Below, one piece after another: positions 1 through 7,158 of a stretch of 8,139 nt of DNA. The notes beneath the pieces are model-generated. The model was given only the letters and a program-made list of their open reading frames with translations. It had not been told where the DNA came from and did not search any database. The stretch is taken from assembly GCA_903831335.1 (NCBI GenBank), contig CAIKXH010000085.1, positions 1 through 8,139 of the forward strand. Direction: 5' to 3'. The position numbers and the translations under genes were made by a program. The stretch is from Candidatus Uhrbacteria bacterium (GTDB taxonomy: Bacteria; Patescibacteriota; Patescibacteriia; UBA9934; GWF2-40-263). The stretch's first letter is position 1, and each line of letters opens with the position of its first letter.

Positions 1-609
1 CGCATATAGTTCTCCAAACTTTATAAAAAAACTCTCAACCAATAAATTCGCTTCTTGCATTTCTTTATAAAAAGACTCCTCTGTATACTCCACAAAATGC
101 GTTGGGTCCAATCGATATTCCACACCCAATTCTTTTTTATATAATGTTATCCAATCTCGATCAATCATGGGAACTCGAAGAAGAATCTTTGGTGCGAGTG
201 TTTGAACTTGTTTCAAGAACATAACTCGATTCTCGATATGTTCCAAGACATTCGATAACACAATCACATCAAACTTTTCTCTTCCCAAATCTTTTGTTGC
301 ATCTGCAACTCGATAAGCAATATTCTCTCGAGCATAAAGTTGTTTCGCCTTTTCTATATTCGCCACGCTCAAATCCACCGCAACAACTTCTCTCGCCTTC
401 TTTCCAAGATCAAATGCAAGCGCTCCATTTCCGCATCCAATATCCAAAACCCGATCAGTAGTTAAAATACGATCGACAAAAAATGCATGATAATTCATGA
501 GACGATGTTTTGGGTGTAATCCACCCTCCGCTCGGATAGCGAAACGTGAGACCGTCTTGTATGTCCAATTATGAAGCCGGAGAATGCAAATTATTATAAA
601 CTTGAACAT
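1..609 (-). CDS. Class I SAM-dependent methyltransferase, C-terminus cut by window edge
   Basis: The frame is open from an ATG at 609-607 to the left edge, giving 203 residues with no stop, so the C-terminus lies outside the window. A Rossmann methyltransferase fold is shown by motif I VLDIGCGNGA (residues 54-63), an acidic residue after strand 2 (VAVDLS, D79), and the FDVIVLSNVLEHIEN segment (113-127) typical of the UbiG/Methyltransf_11 group. The N-terminal 45 residues (hydrophobic start, then GGLHPKHRLMNYH) resemble methyltransferases I have seen in CPR polysaccharide loci, which is recollection only. An in-frame TAG at 618-616 blocks any upstream start, and no Shine-Dalgarno sequence precedes the ATG. 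About half of its arginine codons are CGA. The acceptor is unknown; its place beside glycan genes suggests a sugar, lipid or small-molecule acceptor rather than nucleic acid. Confidence 0.86.
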   Translation of the reverse strand, partial: MFKFIIICILRLHNWTYKTVSRFAIRAEGGLHPKHRLMNYHAFFVDRILTTDRVLDIGCGNGALAFDLGKKAREVVAVDLSVANIEKAKQLYARENIAYRVADATKDLGREKFDVIVLSNVLEHIENRVMFLKQVQTLAPKILLRVPMIDRDWITLYKKELGVEYRLDPTHFVEYTEESFYKEMQEANLLVESFFIKFGELYA

Positions 610-731
610 ATTAAGCTAATACAACAAAGAAAGTAAAACGACGTAATAATGAGTTTGATGACATTTAGGATAGCAAAGCTTAATGAGAATATGAACGGAG
701 TGAGTTTAAAAAAGTAACAATCAATTTTATA

Positions 732-1631
732 TCATCTTTTTTTTACAACACATAAACCAACATTTTTTTTGGCATCTATATTACCTTTTATTATAGTGAA
801 ATGACTATTTATAAAATCAAGCACTGCCTCTCTTTCATCACTTGATTTTTTACTATCTAAGCCTTTTCCATCACCTTTTATATAATCAAAGACCAATATT
901 CCATTATTTTCTAGAGTATTATAAAAACTTTGAACAACCTGCAGAGGATTTGGGACATGTTCTAAAACGGTTTGACAAATGATAATGTCATACATCTTAT
1001 CCTTCACCAGATTGTTATGTGGTTCTAAAATATGATACTTAATCTCTTTATAATTTGACAATCTATAAATTGCGTATAAAAAACTAATCTGCATGATATC
1101 ACTCATTTCATAACTGTACTTTCTTGAAGGAAAATACAATTTCATAGCTGTTGTAAATGGAGCTATCCCACAACCGTATTCGAGAACCTTGCCACTTTTA
1201 GGTAAAAAGAAAAAGTAAGGTAAAAAATCGAGGTAAGCTGATTTGGCATATTTCCAAATATTTCCAAACAATAAATAAATACTCTCATCTTTTTGCCAAG
1301 CTTCTAAAAAAGTCTTATCGTTAGATTCATCTGTATGATTAAGATTCTGAAATCTAACTCTGTAGAGCAATCTTAAAAAATGATAATCGACAATATCAAT
1401 CGGTCTTCCATTAAGTATTTCTACCCAAAATTTATTAAACTCTTTAAACCATTTTGTTGAAATATAAGAAAATATAAACTCAGGAGAAATTTTTGTTAAA
1501 CGTAAACAAATATTAAGAAGGAGTTTTATTTTTGGAAATCTGAATTGTGAATATTGAACCTTACTATTTAGGACTTTATTCATTACATCTGAAGTATCTA
1601 ATTTAATATTATCAAAATAATTGTATGCCAT
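732..1631 (-). CDS. SAM-dependent methyltransferase in an AT-rich patch
   Basis: This is a 299-residue protein. The first ~145 residues are a Lys/Phe/Tyr-rich region that I do not recognise. A class I SAM-binding fold follows: motif I VLEYGCGIAP (149-158), an acidic YEMSDI segment (174-179), YDIIICQTVLEHVPNP (214-229) and the hydrophobic strand GILVFDYI (244-251). The N-terminal half may be a substrate or partner domain. Spot counts give about 28% G+C against 37-47% in the other genes, which suggests a separate origin. The ATG at 1631-1629 is preceded by AGGT about 9 nt upstream, the only recognisable Shine-Dalgarno-like sequence in the window. It lies downstream of the epimerase on the same strand, with 131 bp between them. 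The acceptor is unknown; glycan or lipid-linked sugar methylation is inferred from the neighbours. Confidence 0.82.
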   Translation of the reverse strand: MAYNYFDNIKLDTSDVMNKVLNSKVQYSQFRFPKIKLLLNICLRLTKISPEFIFSYISTKWFKEFNKFWVEILNGRPIDIVDYHFLRLLYRVRFQNLNHTDESNDKTFLEAWQKDESIYLLFGNIWKYAKSAYLDFLPYFFFLPKSGKVLEYGCGIAPFTTAMKLYFPSRKYSYEMSDIMQISFLYAIYRLSNYKEIKYHILEPHNNLVKDKMYDIIICQTVLEHVPNPLQVVQSFYNTLENNGILVFDYIKGDGKGLDSKKSSDEREAVLDFINSHFTIIKGNIDAKKNVGLCVVKKR

Positions 1632-1762
1632 AATTTTTTACCTATAAAATACCTATTAATTTCAGAATTCTTTCTTATAGATGGAATACAGCGGAATCTT
1701 CCATGTACCAATGTCTATCCCAAAAATCTGGAGTGGCTTATTCCATCAAAAAACACGATCGT
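1632..1762 (-). other. Intergenic spacer with possible gene remnant
   Basis: This gap separates the epimerase stop from the AT-rich methyltransferase start. Bases 1632-1680 are about 22% G+C, and 1681-1740 return to about 42%. On the minus strand, 1737-1675 is open between two TAA stops and reads as a protein-like string containing FWDRHWYMED, possibly the end of a decayed gene. A second minus-strand frame across the same bases is also open for about 25 codons, so chance is a fair alternative. I see no convincing terminator hairpin behind the epimerase. Confidence 0.25.
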
Positions 1763-2674
1763 TCATACAAACATCTCAAACGTTAATTTTTCCAATCCTT
1801 CTTTCATGGAAATTTTTGGGATCCAACCAAGCACTTGTTTTGCTTTTCCATTATTTGCTTTTGTCCATCTCGGATCACCAGATCGCTCTGGTACGAACTC
1901 ATAATCACCCCCGAAAATTTCAACGATTTCATTTACCGAATGAGGTTCTCCGTATCCAATATTAAAAACATCTCCACCTTGAATAGATGTGGACTTCATA
2001 GCTAGAATATTCGCTTCTACAACATCTTCTACGTGCGTATAATCACGGTAAAATTCGCCATCGCCACAAACAGACATGGGTTCTCCATGATGTTTTTGAC
2101 GTAAAAATTTTCCCATGACAAGCGCATACCCACCGTTTGGATCCATCATTGGGCCATATACATTAAAATAACGAAGAGATATTGTGGAAAACCCATACAA
2201 AAGAGAAAACAGACGACAATATTCTTCACCAACAAATTTCTGAAGTCCATAAGGACTCATAGGATTTACCTTCATATTTTCCTCCAATTCTTTTCCTATC
2301 TCACAACCCCCATAGACAGAAGAGGAAGAACTAAAAACAAATCGCTTCACTCCAGCCTCTTTTGCCGCAACCAACAATCTCAATGTTCCACCCACGTTCA
2401 CTTCATTTGTTTCTTCTGGATGTTCAATGGAATAAGACATGCGAGGAATCGCGGCTAGATGAAAAATTCCATCGACACCAACTACACTCTTCTTCACATC
2501 CTGCTCGTTTCGAAGATCACCTTCCATATATTCCACCCCTTCTACAAAACGCTTGGAAAACTTCCCCGCGCGATAATTATCCAAAACACGAACTGTATGA
2601 CCATCAGAAACAAGTCGTTTAACCAAATTTGAACCGATAAAACCCGCGCCCCCAGTAACAAGATACGATGCCAT
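1763..2674 (-). CDS. NAD-dependent sugar-nucleotide epimerase/dehydratase (extended SDR, GalE-like)
   Basis: This 303-residue protein has all the hallmarks of an extended short-chain dehydrogenase/reductase. It carries the dinucleotide-binding TGGAGFIG (7-14), an Asp after strand 2 (D32, in VLDN) that favours NAD over NADP, HLAA (72-75), the serine segment SSSSVYG (116-122, probable catalytic S117), YxxxK as Y142/K146, and RYFNVYGP shortly afterwards. The C-terminal ends near a typical LGW-P motif, so the protein appears complete although slightly short for the family. Likely roles are 4-epimerisation of UDP-sugars or a related dehydratase/decarboxylase reaction in the cytoplasm, feeding the glycosyltransferases; the substrate cannot be read from sequence. 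The ATG at 2674-2672 follows an in-frame TAA at 2680-2678, so the start is fixed. It diverges from the GT4 gene with only 26 bp between start codons. Confidence 0.94.
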   Translation of the reverse strand: MASYLVTGGAGFIGSNLVKRLVSDGHTVRVLDNYRAGKFSKRFVEGVEYMEGDLRNEQDVKKSVVGVDGIFHLAAIPRMSYSIEHPEETNEVNVGGTLRLLVAAKEAGVKRFVFSSSSSVYGGCEIGKELEENMKVNPMSPYGLQKFVGEEYCRLFSLLYGFSTISLRYFNVYGPMMDPNGGYALVMGKFLRQKHHGEPMSVCGDGEFYRDYTHVEDVVEANILAMKSTSIQGGDVFNIGYGEPHSVNEIVEIFGGDYEFVPERSGDPRWTKANNGKAKQVLGWIPKISMKEGLEKLTFEMFV

Positions 2675-2700
2675 AGATTATGGTAATATACACATGACTT
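2675..2700. promoter_or_regulatory. Compact divergent promoter between epimerase and GT4 genes
   Basis: Only 26 bp separate the two divergent start codons. On the plus strand, TGGTAATAT (2681-2689) matches an extended -10 element, and a start site about 7 nt downstream would leave a leader of only a few bases before the ATG at 2701. On the minus strand, TATATT (2690-2685) is a possible -10 for the epimerase, again with an almost absent leader. There is no good -35 and no Shine-Dalgarno sequence on either side. Leaderless or near-leaderless transcription in both directions is the simplest reading. The alternative is that promoters lie inside the opposite coding sequences. Confidence 0.4.
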
Positions 2701-3804
2701 ATGAATATCCTCCACGTCAACAAATATTTTCCCCCATGGATAGGAGGGATCGAGACGATTGTAGCCGAAATTGCGGAAATACTCCAATCTGAATCCGTGA
2801 AAAATAGTGTTTTGGTTTGTCAGGACTCAAAATTGCCCACCAAAATGGAAAAATATCACGGGATAGAAATTATCCGTGCAAAAACCTTCGGTTCAGCTTT
2901 GGGAATGCCAATCTCCTTTGACTTTTTTCGACAATTTAGAAAACAAGCAGAAAAATCAGATATTATCATCCTTCACCATCCATTTCCGCTTGGTTTTCTT
3001 GCAGCAACACTTTTTGCAAAAAAGAAACGAATGGTGGTTATCTACCACGCAGATATTATCCGACAAAAATATTTTGCGTTTTTATTACAGCCCATTTTTC
3101 ATCTTGTTCTTTCTCGAGCATCAGACATTCTTGTCACGAGCGATCGATTAACCAAATCTTCACTGCTTCTCAAACCATTCATTGCAAAATGCAAAACCAT
3201 GTCACTTTGGATAGACGAAATAAAATTAAAACGCACTGATGCTATTCAAAAAACGGCAGAAGTGATCCATTCTCAATATCCTAAACCTCTTTTGTTGAGT
3301 GTTGGACGTCTCGTTTCTTACAAGGGATACACATATCTCATCGATGCGTTAACCAAAACACCTGGACATCTTCTCCTTATAGGAACAGGTCCACTCAAAC
3401 AAGATATTCTCCAGCAAATTCAAAATAAAAACCTACAAGACCGTGTCACCATCTTAAATCCCGTCGAAGATCTTGCTCCCTATTATTACGCTGCAGATCT
3501 TTTTATTCTCCCATCTATTACAAACGCGGAAGCGTTTGGCATCGTACAGCTAGAAGCGATGTACTGTGGTTGTCCTGTCATTAACACATCTCTTCCAACA
3601 GGAGTTCCGGAAGTGAGTATCCATAACAAAACAGGATTGACGGTTGAGCCAAAAAATACCGTTGCACTAGCTGGTGCTATCAATCATATTCTTGAAAATC
3701 CAGATCTGCAAAAACGCTTTTCAGAAGAAGCTCATCAAAGAGCAGTAACAGAGTTTTCAAAAAAACGCTCAATTGATATCCTGAAAACTATTCTGTTGAA
3801 ATAA
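2701..3804 (+). CDS. Glycosyltransferase, GT4 family (GT-B fold)
   Basis: This 367-residue cytoplasmic or membrane-associated retaining glycosyltransferase has the two-domain GT-B layout. The N-terminal acceptor domain begins with NILHVNKYFPPWIGGIE, including the glycine-rich GGIE loop (15-18), and contains HHPFP near residue 98. The C-terminal domain opens with SVGRLVSYKG (200-209; R203 and K208 are the usual donor-phosphate contacts) and carries the EX7E motif as E277/E285, followed by CGCPV and a TG-PEV loop that bind the nucleotide sugar. Length is normal for the family. The donor and acceptor are unknown; lipid-linked sugar extension is likely, because the next gene, 5 nt downstream, encodes the initiating phosphoglycosyltransferase. 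An in-frame TGA at 2695-2697 fixes the start. No Shine-Dalgarno sequence is present. Confidence 0.94.
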   Translation: MNILHVNKYFPPWIGGIETIVAEIAEILQSESVKNSVLVCQDSKLPTKMEKYHGIEIIRAKTFGSALGMPISFDFFRQFRKQAEKSDIIILHHPFPLGFLAATLFAKKKRMVVIYHADIIRQKYFAFLLQPIFHLVLSRASDILVTSDRLTKSSLLLKPFIAKCKTMSLWIDEIKLKRTDAIQKTAEVIHSQYPKPLLLSVGRLVSYKGYTYLIDALTKTPGHLLLIGTGPLKQDILQQIQNKNLQDRVTILNPVEDLAPYYYAADLFILPSITNAEAFGIVQLEAMYCGCPVINTSLPTGVPEVSIHNKTGLTVEPKNTVALAGAINHILENPDLQKRFSEEAHQRAVTEFSKKRSIDILKTILLK

Positions 3805-3809
3805 CCCTT

Positions 3810-5135
3810 ATGATTTCTCGCAATAATTTTTCTCTCCTCTCCTTCATTCTACTGATCATTCCGACGACAATGATCTATGGAATAAGTCTTTGGATTACAT
3901 TTCTTTGGCGTTACCCAGAAGGACTCTCTCCAGATCGACTCATGACACATATTCAACTATTTGGCTTCATTGGGGTTGTCTGGCTCGTCCTCTACTATGC
4001 ATTTGGACTTCTTGATGTCAAAACCCACAGACAACCAATAGACCTCATTACGTCCCTCATCGGTGCACACACACTGGGCCTTGTTGTGGCGATCGTCTTC
4101 TTTTATCTCCAACCAACACTTATTATCACCCCTCGTCGGTTCCTGCTTGTTGATACACTTTGTGTTTTTATCCTTTCTACAATCTGGCAATTCACCATCC
4201 GATCGATCACAAAACACATTGCCCAACAAAAAGTCTACTTCATTAATCTTGAGCAAGAGTATCGTGAAAATAAAGACGAATACGAAAAACAAGCAGAAAC
4301 CCTGCTGATCCGAACTATCTCTGACAAGGAATTACTTTCTCTCACAGAAAAAACACACAGAACGCACCAATCGTTTATCTTTGTTGTTCCGCCAACACCA
4401 AACTTCTCAACAGAAACTCTAGAACTATTCGCGCACTTGCATGCACATGGAGCAACATTTATCCGTTTCAATGATTTCTACGAAGAAACATTTAGACGGG
4501 TCTACACATCAAATCTCAATGACTGGTGGCTCCTTGAACACACACATCGTGATCAATCAGGCCTATACCCAATCATTAAGCGTTTCTTCGATATTCTGTT
4601 CGGTGGTATCATTGGAATTATTTTTCTTCTCACGCTCCCGTTTGTTTTTCTTCTCATTAAACTTTCAGATCGTGGAAAAATCTTTTTCACACAGACAAGA
4701 CTTTCTGTAAATGGCGCACCATTCACCATCTACAAATACAGAACCATGCGTGAAGGAACGCCGAATAATACGTGGACAGCAGATCATGATCCTCGTGTAA
4801 CGTCGGTGGGAAGATTCTTACGCTCAACACGTCTCGACGAACTCCCGCAATGGATCAACATCCTCCGTGGCGATATGAGCCTCATTGGTCCGCGCCCTGA
4901 ACAAGCAGGAATTGTGGAACAACTGAAAAATGAGGTCCCCTACTTTGAATCGCGTCACGCAATCCGTCCAGGACTCATCGGCTGGGCACAACTCCATGTA
5001 TATGCTGGGAATGCTATTGAATCAAAAAGGAAACTTCAGTATGACCTATACTATCTCAAGAACAGATCCTTCTTATTTGATCTAGAAATTCTTCTCAAAA
5101 CGATTGCACATGTTTTTTTCCTTCAAGGAAAATAA
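3810..5135 (+). CDS. Polyprenyl-phosphate glycosyl-1-phosphate transferase (Bac_transf family)
   Basis: This integral membrane enzyme of 441 residues would transfer a sugar-1-phosphate from a nucleotide sugar to a polyprenyl phosphate, the first membrane step of glycan assembly. Four predicted N-terminal membrane segments (about 7-33, 47-67, 79-100, 111-131) lead into a short cytoplasmic domain containing the family's NDFYEE segment (221-226). Then come [10 protein letters not shown] (257-266), a hydrophobic re-entrant or membrane helix (262-284) and the catalytic domain: YKYRTM (308-313), TRLDELPQ with the conserved D343-E344 pair, [16 protein letters not shown] ending at E364, and a GLIGWAQ segment. 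Length matches WbaP/WcaJ-like polytopic members. It is probably co-transcribed with the GT4 gene. The sugar is unknown. No Shine-Dalgarno sequence precedes the ATG. Confidence 0.95.
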   Translation: MISRNNFSLLSFILLIIPTTMIYGISLWITFLWRYPEGLSPDRLMTHIQLFGFIGVVWLVLYYAFGLLDVKTHRQPIDLITSLIGAHTLGLVVAIVFFYLQPTLIITPRRFLLVDTLCVFILSTIWQFTIRSITKHIAQQKVYFINLEQEYRENKDEYEKQAETLLIRTISDKELLSLTEKTHRTHQSFIFVVPPTPNFSTETLELFAHLHAHGATFIRFNDFYEETFRRVYTSNLNDWWLLEHTHRDQSGLYPIIKRFFDILFGGIIGIIFLLTLPFVFLLIKLSDRGKIFFTQTRLSVNGAPFTIYKYRTMREGTPNNTWTADHDPRVTSVGRFLRSTRLDELPQWINILRGDMSLIGPRPEQAGIVEQLKNEVPYFESRHAIRPGLIGWAQLHVYAGNAIESKRKLQYDLYYLKNRSFLFDLEILLKTIAHVFFLQGK

Positions 5136-5156
5136 TTCCGACAAGATCGAAACAAA

Positions 5157-5184
5157 AAAACAACGTGGTTTCCCACGTTGTTTT
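5157..5184. terminator. Bidirectional intrinsic terminator
   Basis: AAAACAACGTGG (5157-5168) pairs perfectly with CCACGTTGTTTT (5173-5184) around a TTTC loop. On the plus strand the stem is followed by a T-rich tail (TTTTGATTTTATTT). On the minus strand it runs into seven T residues, from the A run at 5154-5160. It sits 21 nt after the phosphoglycosyltransferase stop and 4 nt after the glycerate kinase stop, so it can end both convergent transcripts. The structure is read directly; termination is inferred. Confidence 0.9.
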
Positions 5185-5188
5185 GATT

Positions 5189-6481
5189 TTATTTCTTCGT
5201 CCTAATCGCCATCATTAGATCTGATATATTCATTCCTGTAACACCTGTATCAAGAAAAGTTTTTGTTTTTTGAAAAAAAGCGAACGAATCATTCTTTGCC
5301 AAAAATGCTTCTGGTTTTAATTTTAACAGTTTCGCTTTTCCTTTTACTTCCAAATCCGCAAACGCTCCGGCCACAGGTGAATGATCAATCCCGTCTGACG
5401 CACAGGACATCACAAGAGCCCCGTCTTCGATCGCGCCCAAAGCTCCAAGGACAAACTCTTGATTACGCCCACCCATTCCGTTTCCGCGAACCTGAACGGT
5501 CGTCTCCCCTCCCGCGATCAACACTTCTCCTGGCTTCACAAGTTCCGCAAGCATTTTTCCTTTTTCTTGTGCCTCCCCTTGTAAATCATTCGAGTAGAGC
5601 ACGGGTTTATACCCTAATGCCTTTGCCTCAAGCATCATCGCCTTCGTCGCAACAGAATTCGAAACCACACAGGTATTCGTCACCTTTTCAAAAAAAGATG
5701 GATCTTTCGGTGTTTCAATCAGTGAACAACTTGGCATTTTGCACGTGGTCAATACGGTGTATTTTTCCAAAATAAGTTTTGCATCTTTTGCAGTTGACGT
5801 ATCAAGAAACGTTGGACCTGATGCAACCATGCTTAAATCATCTCCGGGAACATCAGAAAAAATCAATCCGGCAATGGTGGCAGGATACGCAAGGCGCACA
5901 AATTGTCCTCCTTGAATTTCCGAAATGTGTTTACGAACCGTATTCATTTCACGAATCGTCGCCCCTTTATCCATGAGAACTTTTGTAATCGCAGCAATAT
6001 CATTACATTCCATTTGATATGGCCAACACAAAAGTGCAGATCCACCTCCTGATACAATCGCAATCACTAAATCTTGAGACTCAACAGCCTTCAGCAACCC
6101 AACGATCTCGCCGGTTGCTCGAACATTCTCATAGCCAGGAAATGGATGCGTCCCTGCGATGCTTTTCATGTGCTTCAATTTTCCTTTTTTCACATCCAGA
6201 ATAATTCCATCTGCAATACGATCTCCCAAAATTTCTTCAAGCGCCATAGCACATTCAAGCGCTGCTTTTCCGATTCCAACAACAAAAATACGTCGATACG
6301 TATTTAATTTATAATTCTTTTGGCCAATCTTCAAAACATCTCCCTTGAGTGAAATAATCCGGTGCACAGCAGATCTGGTTTCAATAGCCCTAAGACCCGC
6401 CTCCATAATAGCAAGTGCATCCTTGCGCAATTTTGTGGTTGCGATGGACACATAATTTTTGAAAAGATGTTTTGATGGCAT
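5189..6481 (-). CDS. Glycerate 2-kinase, MOFRL (DUF4147) family
   Basis: This protein of 430 residues would phosphorylate D-glycerate with ATP to 2-phosphoglycerate in the cytoplasm, feeding lower glycolysis. The family is recognised from FVVGIGKAA (66-74), SGGGSALL (144-151), NTVRKHIS (180-187), the SDVPGDD...ASGPT block (209-224), GGETTV (324-329) with GMGGRNQE (335-342), SDGIDHSPVAGA (362-373) and DTGVTGMNISDL (411-422), which together make up the N-terminal kinase domain and the C-terminal MOFRL domain. Length is typical. I chose the ATG at 6481-6479: a TTG at 6499-6497 extends the frame by six residues but overlaps the upstream gene. With this start, the gene begins one base after the TAA of the Gmad2 gene, so translational coupling is likely. 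There is no Shine-Dalgarno sequence of note. Confidence 0.94.
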   Translation of the reverse strand: MPSKHLFKNYVSIATTKLRKDALAIMEAGLRAIETRSAVHRIISLKGDVLKIGQKNYKLNTYRRIFVVGIGKAALECAMALEEILGDRIADGIILDVKKGKLKHMKSIAGTHPFPGYENVRATGEIVGLLKAVESQDLVIAIVSGGGSALLCWPYQMECNDIAAITKVLMDKGATIREMNTVRKHISEIQGGQFVRLAYPATIAGLIFSDVPGDDLSMVASGPTFLDTSTAKDAKLILEKYTVLTTCKMPSCSLIETPKDPSFFEKVTNTCVVSNSVATKAMMLEAKALGYKPVLYSNDLQGEAQEKGKMLAELVKPGEVLIAGGETTVQVRGNGMGGRNQEFVLGALGAIEDGALVMSCASDGIDHSPVAGAFADLEVKGKAKLLKLKPEAFLAKNDSFAFFQKTKTFLDTGVTGMNISDLMMAIRTKK

Positions 6482-6482
6482 A

Positions 6483-7010
6483 TTACAATGTTGTCTCAAA
6501 GCTCACAGGAATTTTAAATTCATCATCATTTGCCGGTTCTCCGGATGGATTATCCTTCATCAAAAGGATAAACCCTGTTTTTGTTGCTTGAGGAGTATAA
6601 TTAATTGTTGCGGTAAATGAGACAAAATAGGAAGTCATCCATTCAGATTCTGCTGTTGCAACAACGGTTGTTATTGCTTTGCCATTTTCATCTTGCAGTT
6701 CTATTGGAAATGAACCTTCAAAAAACCATGTTCCACGAGCTTTCCCAGAAATACGAAATGTACGCACTGAAGAAGACGAATCATTCTGGACAGTTAATAC
6801 ATCAACATCCTTGATCAAATCTTTGTAAAAAGCCGACACAACCTTTCCGCTGGGTGTTGGGGTTGGCTCTGGTTTTGTTGTTGCCTCTGTTGGTGGCCGA
6901 AGCGCAGAAGATGTTTGTCCATAAAAATCCGTGCGTCCAATAAGAACCGTTACCAAACCAACAAGAAAAATACCTCCGATCGATACAACGGCGAGACGTT
7001 TGTTATTCAT
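6483..7010 (-). CDS. Membrane-anchored Gmad2 (Ig-like) domain protein
   Basis: This is a 175-residue protein. A short basic start (NNKR) and one hydrophobic segment (about 6-24) anchor it in the membrane; there is no lipobox Cys. A Pro/Thr/Ser-rich spacer with a PEPTPTPSG stretch (about 34-55) leads to the outside. The rest matches what I know of the Gmad2 Ig-like domain: FRISGKARG (85-93), WFFEGSFP (95-102), a D-ENGK turn, EWMTSYFVSFTA (123-134), and the closing LLMKDNPSG (149-157) with FKIPVSF. The domain was named from Bacillus sporulation/germination proteins, but here there is no sporulation context; an extracytoplasmic binding or envelope role is inferred only from topology. It is the first gene of a two-gene unit with the glycerate kinase (1-nt gap). 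The ATG at 7010-7008 is the natural start. Confidence 0.88.
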   Translation of the reverse strand: MNNKRLAVVSIGGIFLVGLVTVLIGRTDFYGQTSSALRPPTEATTKPEPTPTPSGKVVSAFYKDLIKDVDVLTVQNDSSSSVRTFRISGKARGTWFFEGSFPIELQDENGKAITTVVATAESEWMTSYFVSFTATINYTPQATKTGFILLMKDNPSGEPANDDEFKIPVSFETTL

Positions 7011-7018
7011 ATGCGGAT

Positions 7019-7024
7019 ATCATA
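7019..7024 (-). promoter_or_regulatory. Possible -10 box for the Gmad2/glycerate kinase unit
   Basis: On the minus strand this hexamer reads TATGAT, 8 nt before the start codon at 7010. The expected -35 position, 17 bp further upstream, shows TCGATT, a poor match. As at the other divergent gap, the leader would be very short. The call rests on one hexamer plus position. Confidence 0.28.
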
Positions 7025-7040
7025 CAATGTTTGGCATAAA

Positions 7041-7068
7041 GAATCGAGGAGCGAGAATTGAGAATTTA
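7041..7068. repeat. Degenerate 7-bp tandem repeat, four units
   Basis: Four consecutive heptamers, GAATCGA, GGAGCGA, GAATTGA and GAATTTA, line up exactly head to tail. Each differs from a GAATTGA-like consensus by no more than three bases. The array lies 2 bp before the palindromic element, in the divergent spacer between the Gmad2 and pyrD-like genes. It has no recognised function. Confidence 0.6.
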
Positions 7069-7070
7069 TC

Positions 7071-7148
7071 GTCATTGCGAGCAGAGCGAAGCAATCTTTA
7101 CGAAGCGCGAAGATTGTTTCGTTGTCGATGACTCCTCCTCGCAATGAC
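7071..7148. repeat. REP/MITE-like palindromic element, 78 bp
   Basis: The ends are perfect inverted repeats: GTCATTGCGAG (7071-7081) and CTCGCAATGAC (7138-7148). Inside, CGAAGCAATCTT (7087-7098) pairs with AAGATTGTTTCG (7110-7121) with one mismatch, leaving an 11-nt loop. The result is a long two-stem hairpin. The TCATTGCGAG...GAAGCAATC pattern resembles, from memory, dispersed palindromes seen in many bacterial genomes including CPR, Rickettsia and Bacteroidetes; I could not search for copies. No second copy is visible in this window. Its right arm contains an ATG (7144-7146) in frame with the pyrD-like gene, and the preferred start lies 10 bp after the element. Confidence 0.85.
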
Positions 7149-7158
7149 AAGAAAAAAT

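Noticed and set aside
610..731. Spacer between the two methyltransferase genes as a possible small RNA or terminator
   Set aside because: It is AT-rich with no stable hairpin, no T-tailed stem and no open frame of note.
1717..1822. 11-bp perfect inverted repeat, ATCCCAAAAAT (1717-1727) and ATTTTTGGGAT (1812-1822)
   Set aside because: The arms are 84 bp apart and built around an A5/T5 run, and one arm codes for conserved residues of the epimerase; probably chance rather than a terminator.
1681..1965. Plus-strand open frame of 94 codons
   Set aside because: It lies mostly antisense to the strongly supported epimerase, has no recognisable motif or ribosome site, and ends inside that gene.
2694..2752. 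ATG at 2694 as an upstream start for the GT4 gene
   Set aside because: It is out of frame with the GT4 gene, and an in-frame TGA lies just before the ATG at 2701.
3957..4292. Minus-strand open frame of 111 codons inside the phosphoglycosyltransferase
   Set aside because: It is antisense to the membrane-segment and central region of a well-supported gene, with no start signal or family motif.
5263..5775. Plus-strand open frame of 170 codons
   Set aside because: It is wholly antisense to the glycerate kinase, whose conserved motifs cover the same bases; its Ser/Pro/Arg/Leu-rich composition is typical of a mirrored frame.
6482..6499. TTG start extending the glycerate kinase by six residues
   Set aside because: It would overlap the end of the Gmad2 gene and add non-conserved residues, while the ATG at 6481 gives a clean 1-nt gap.
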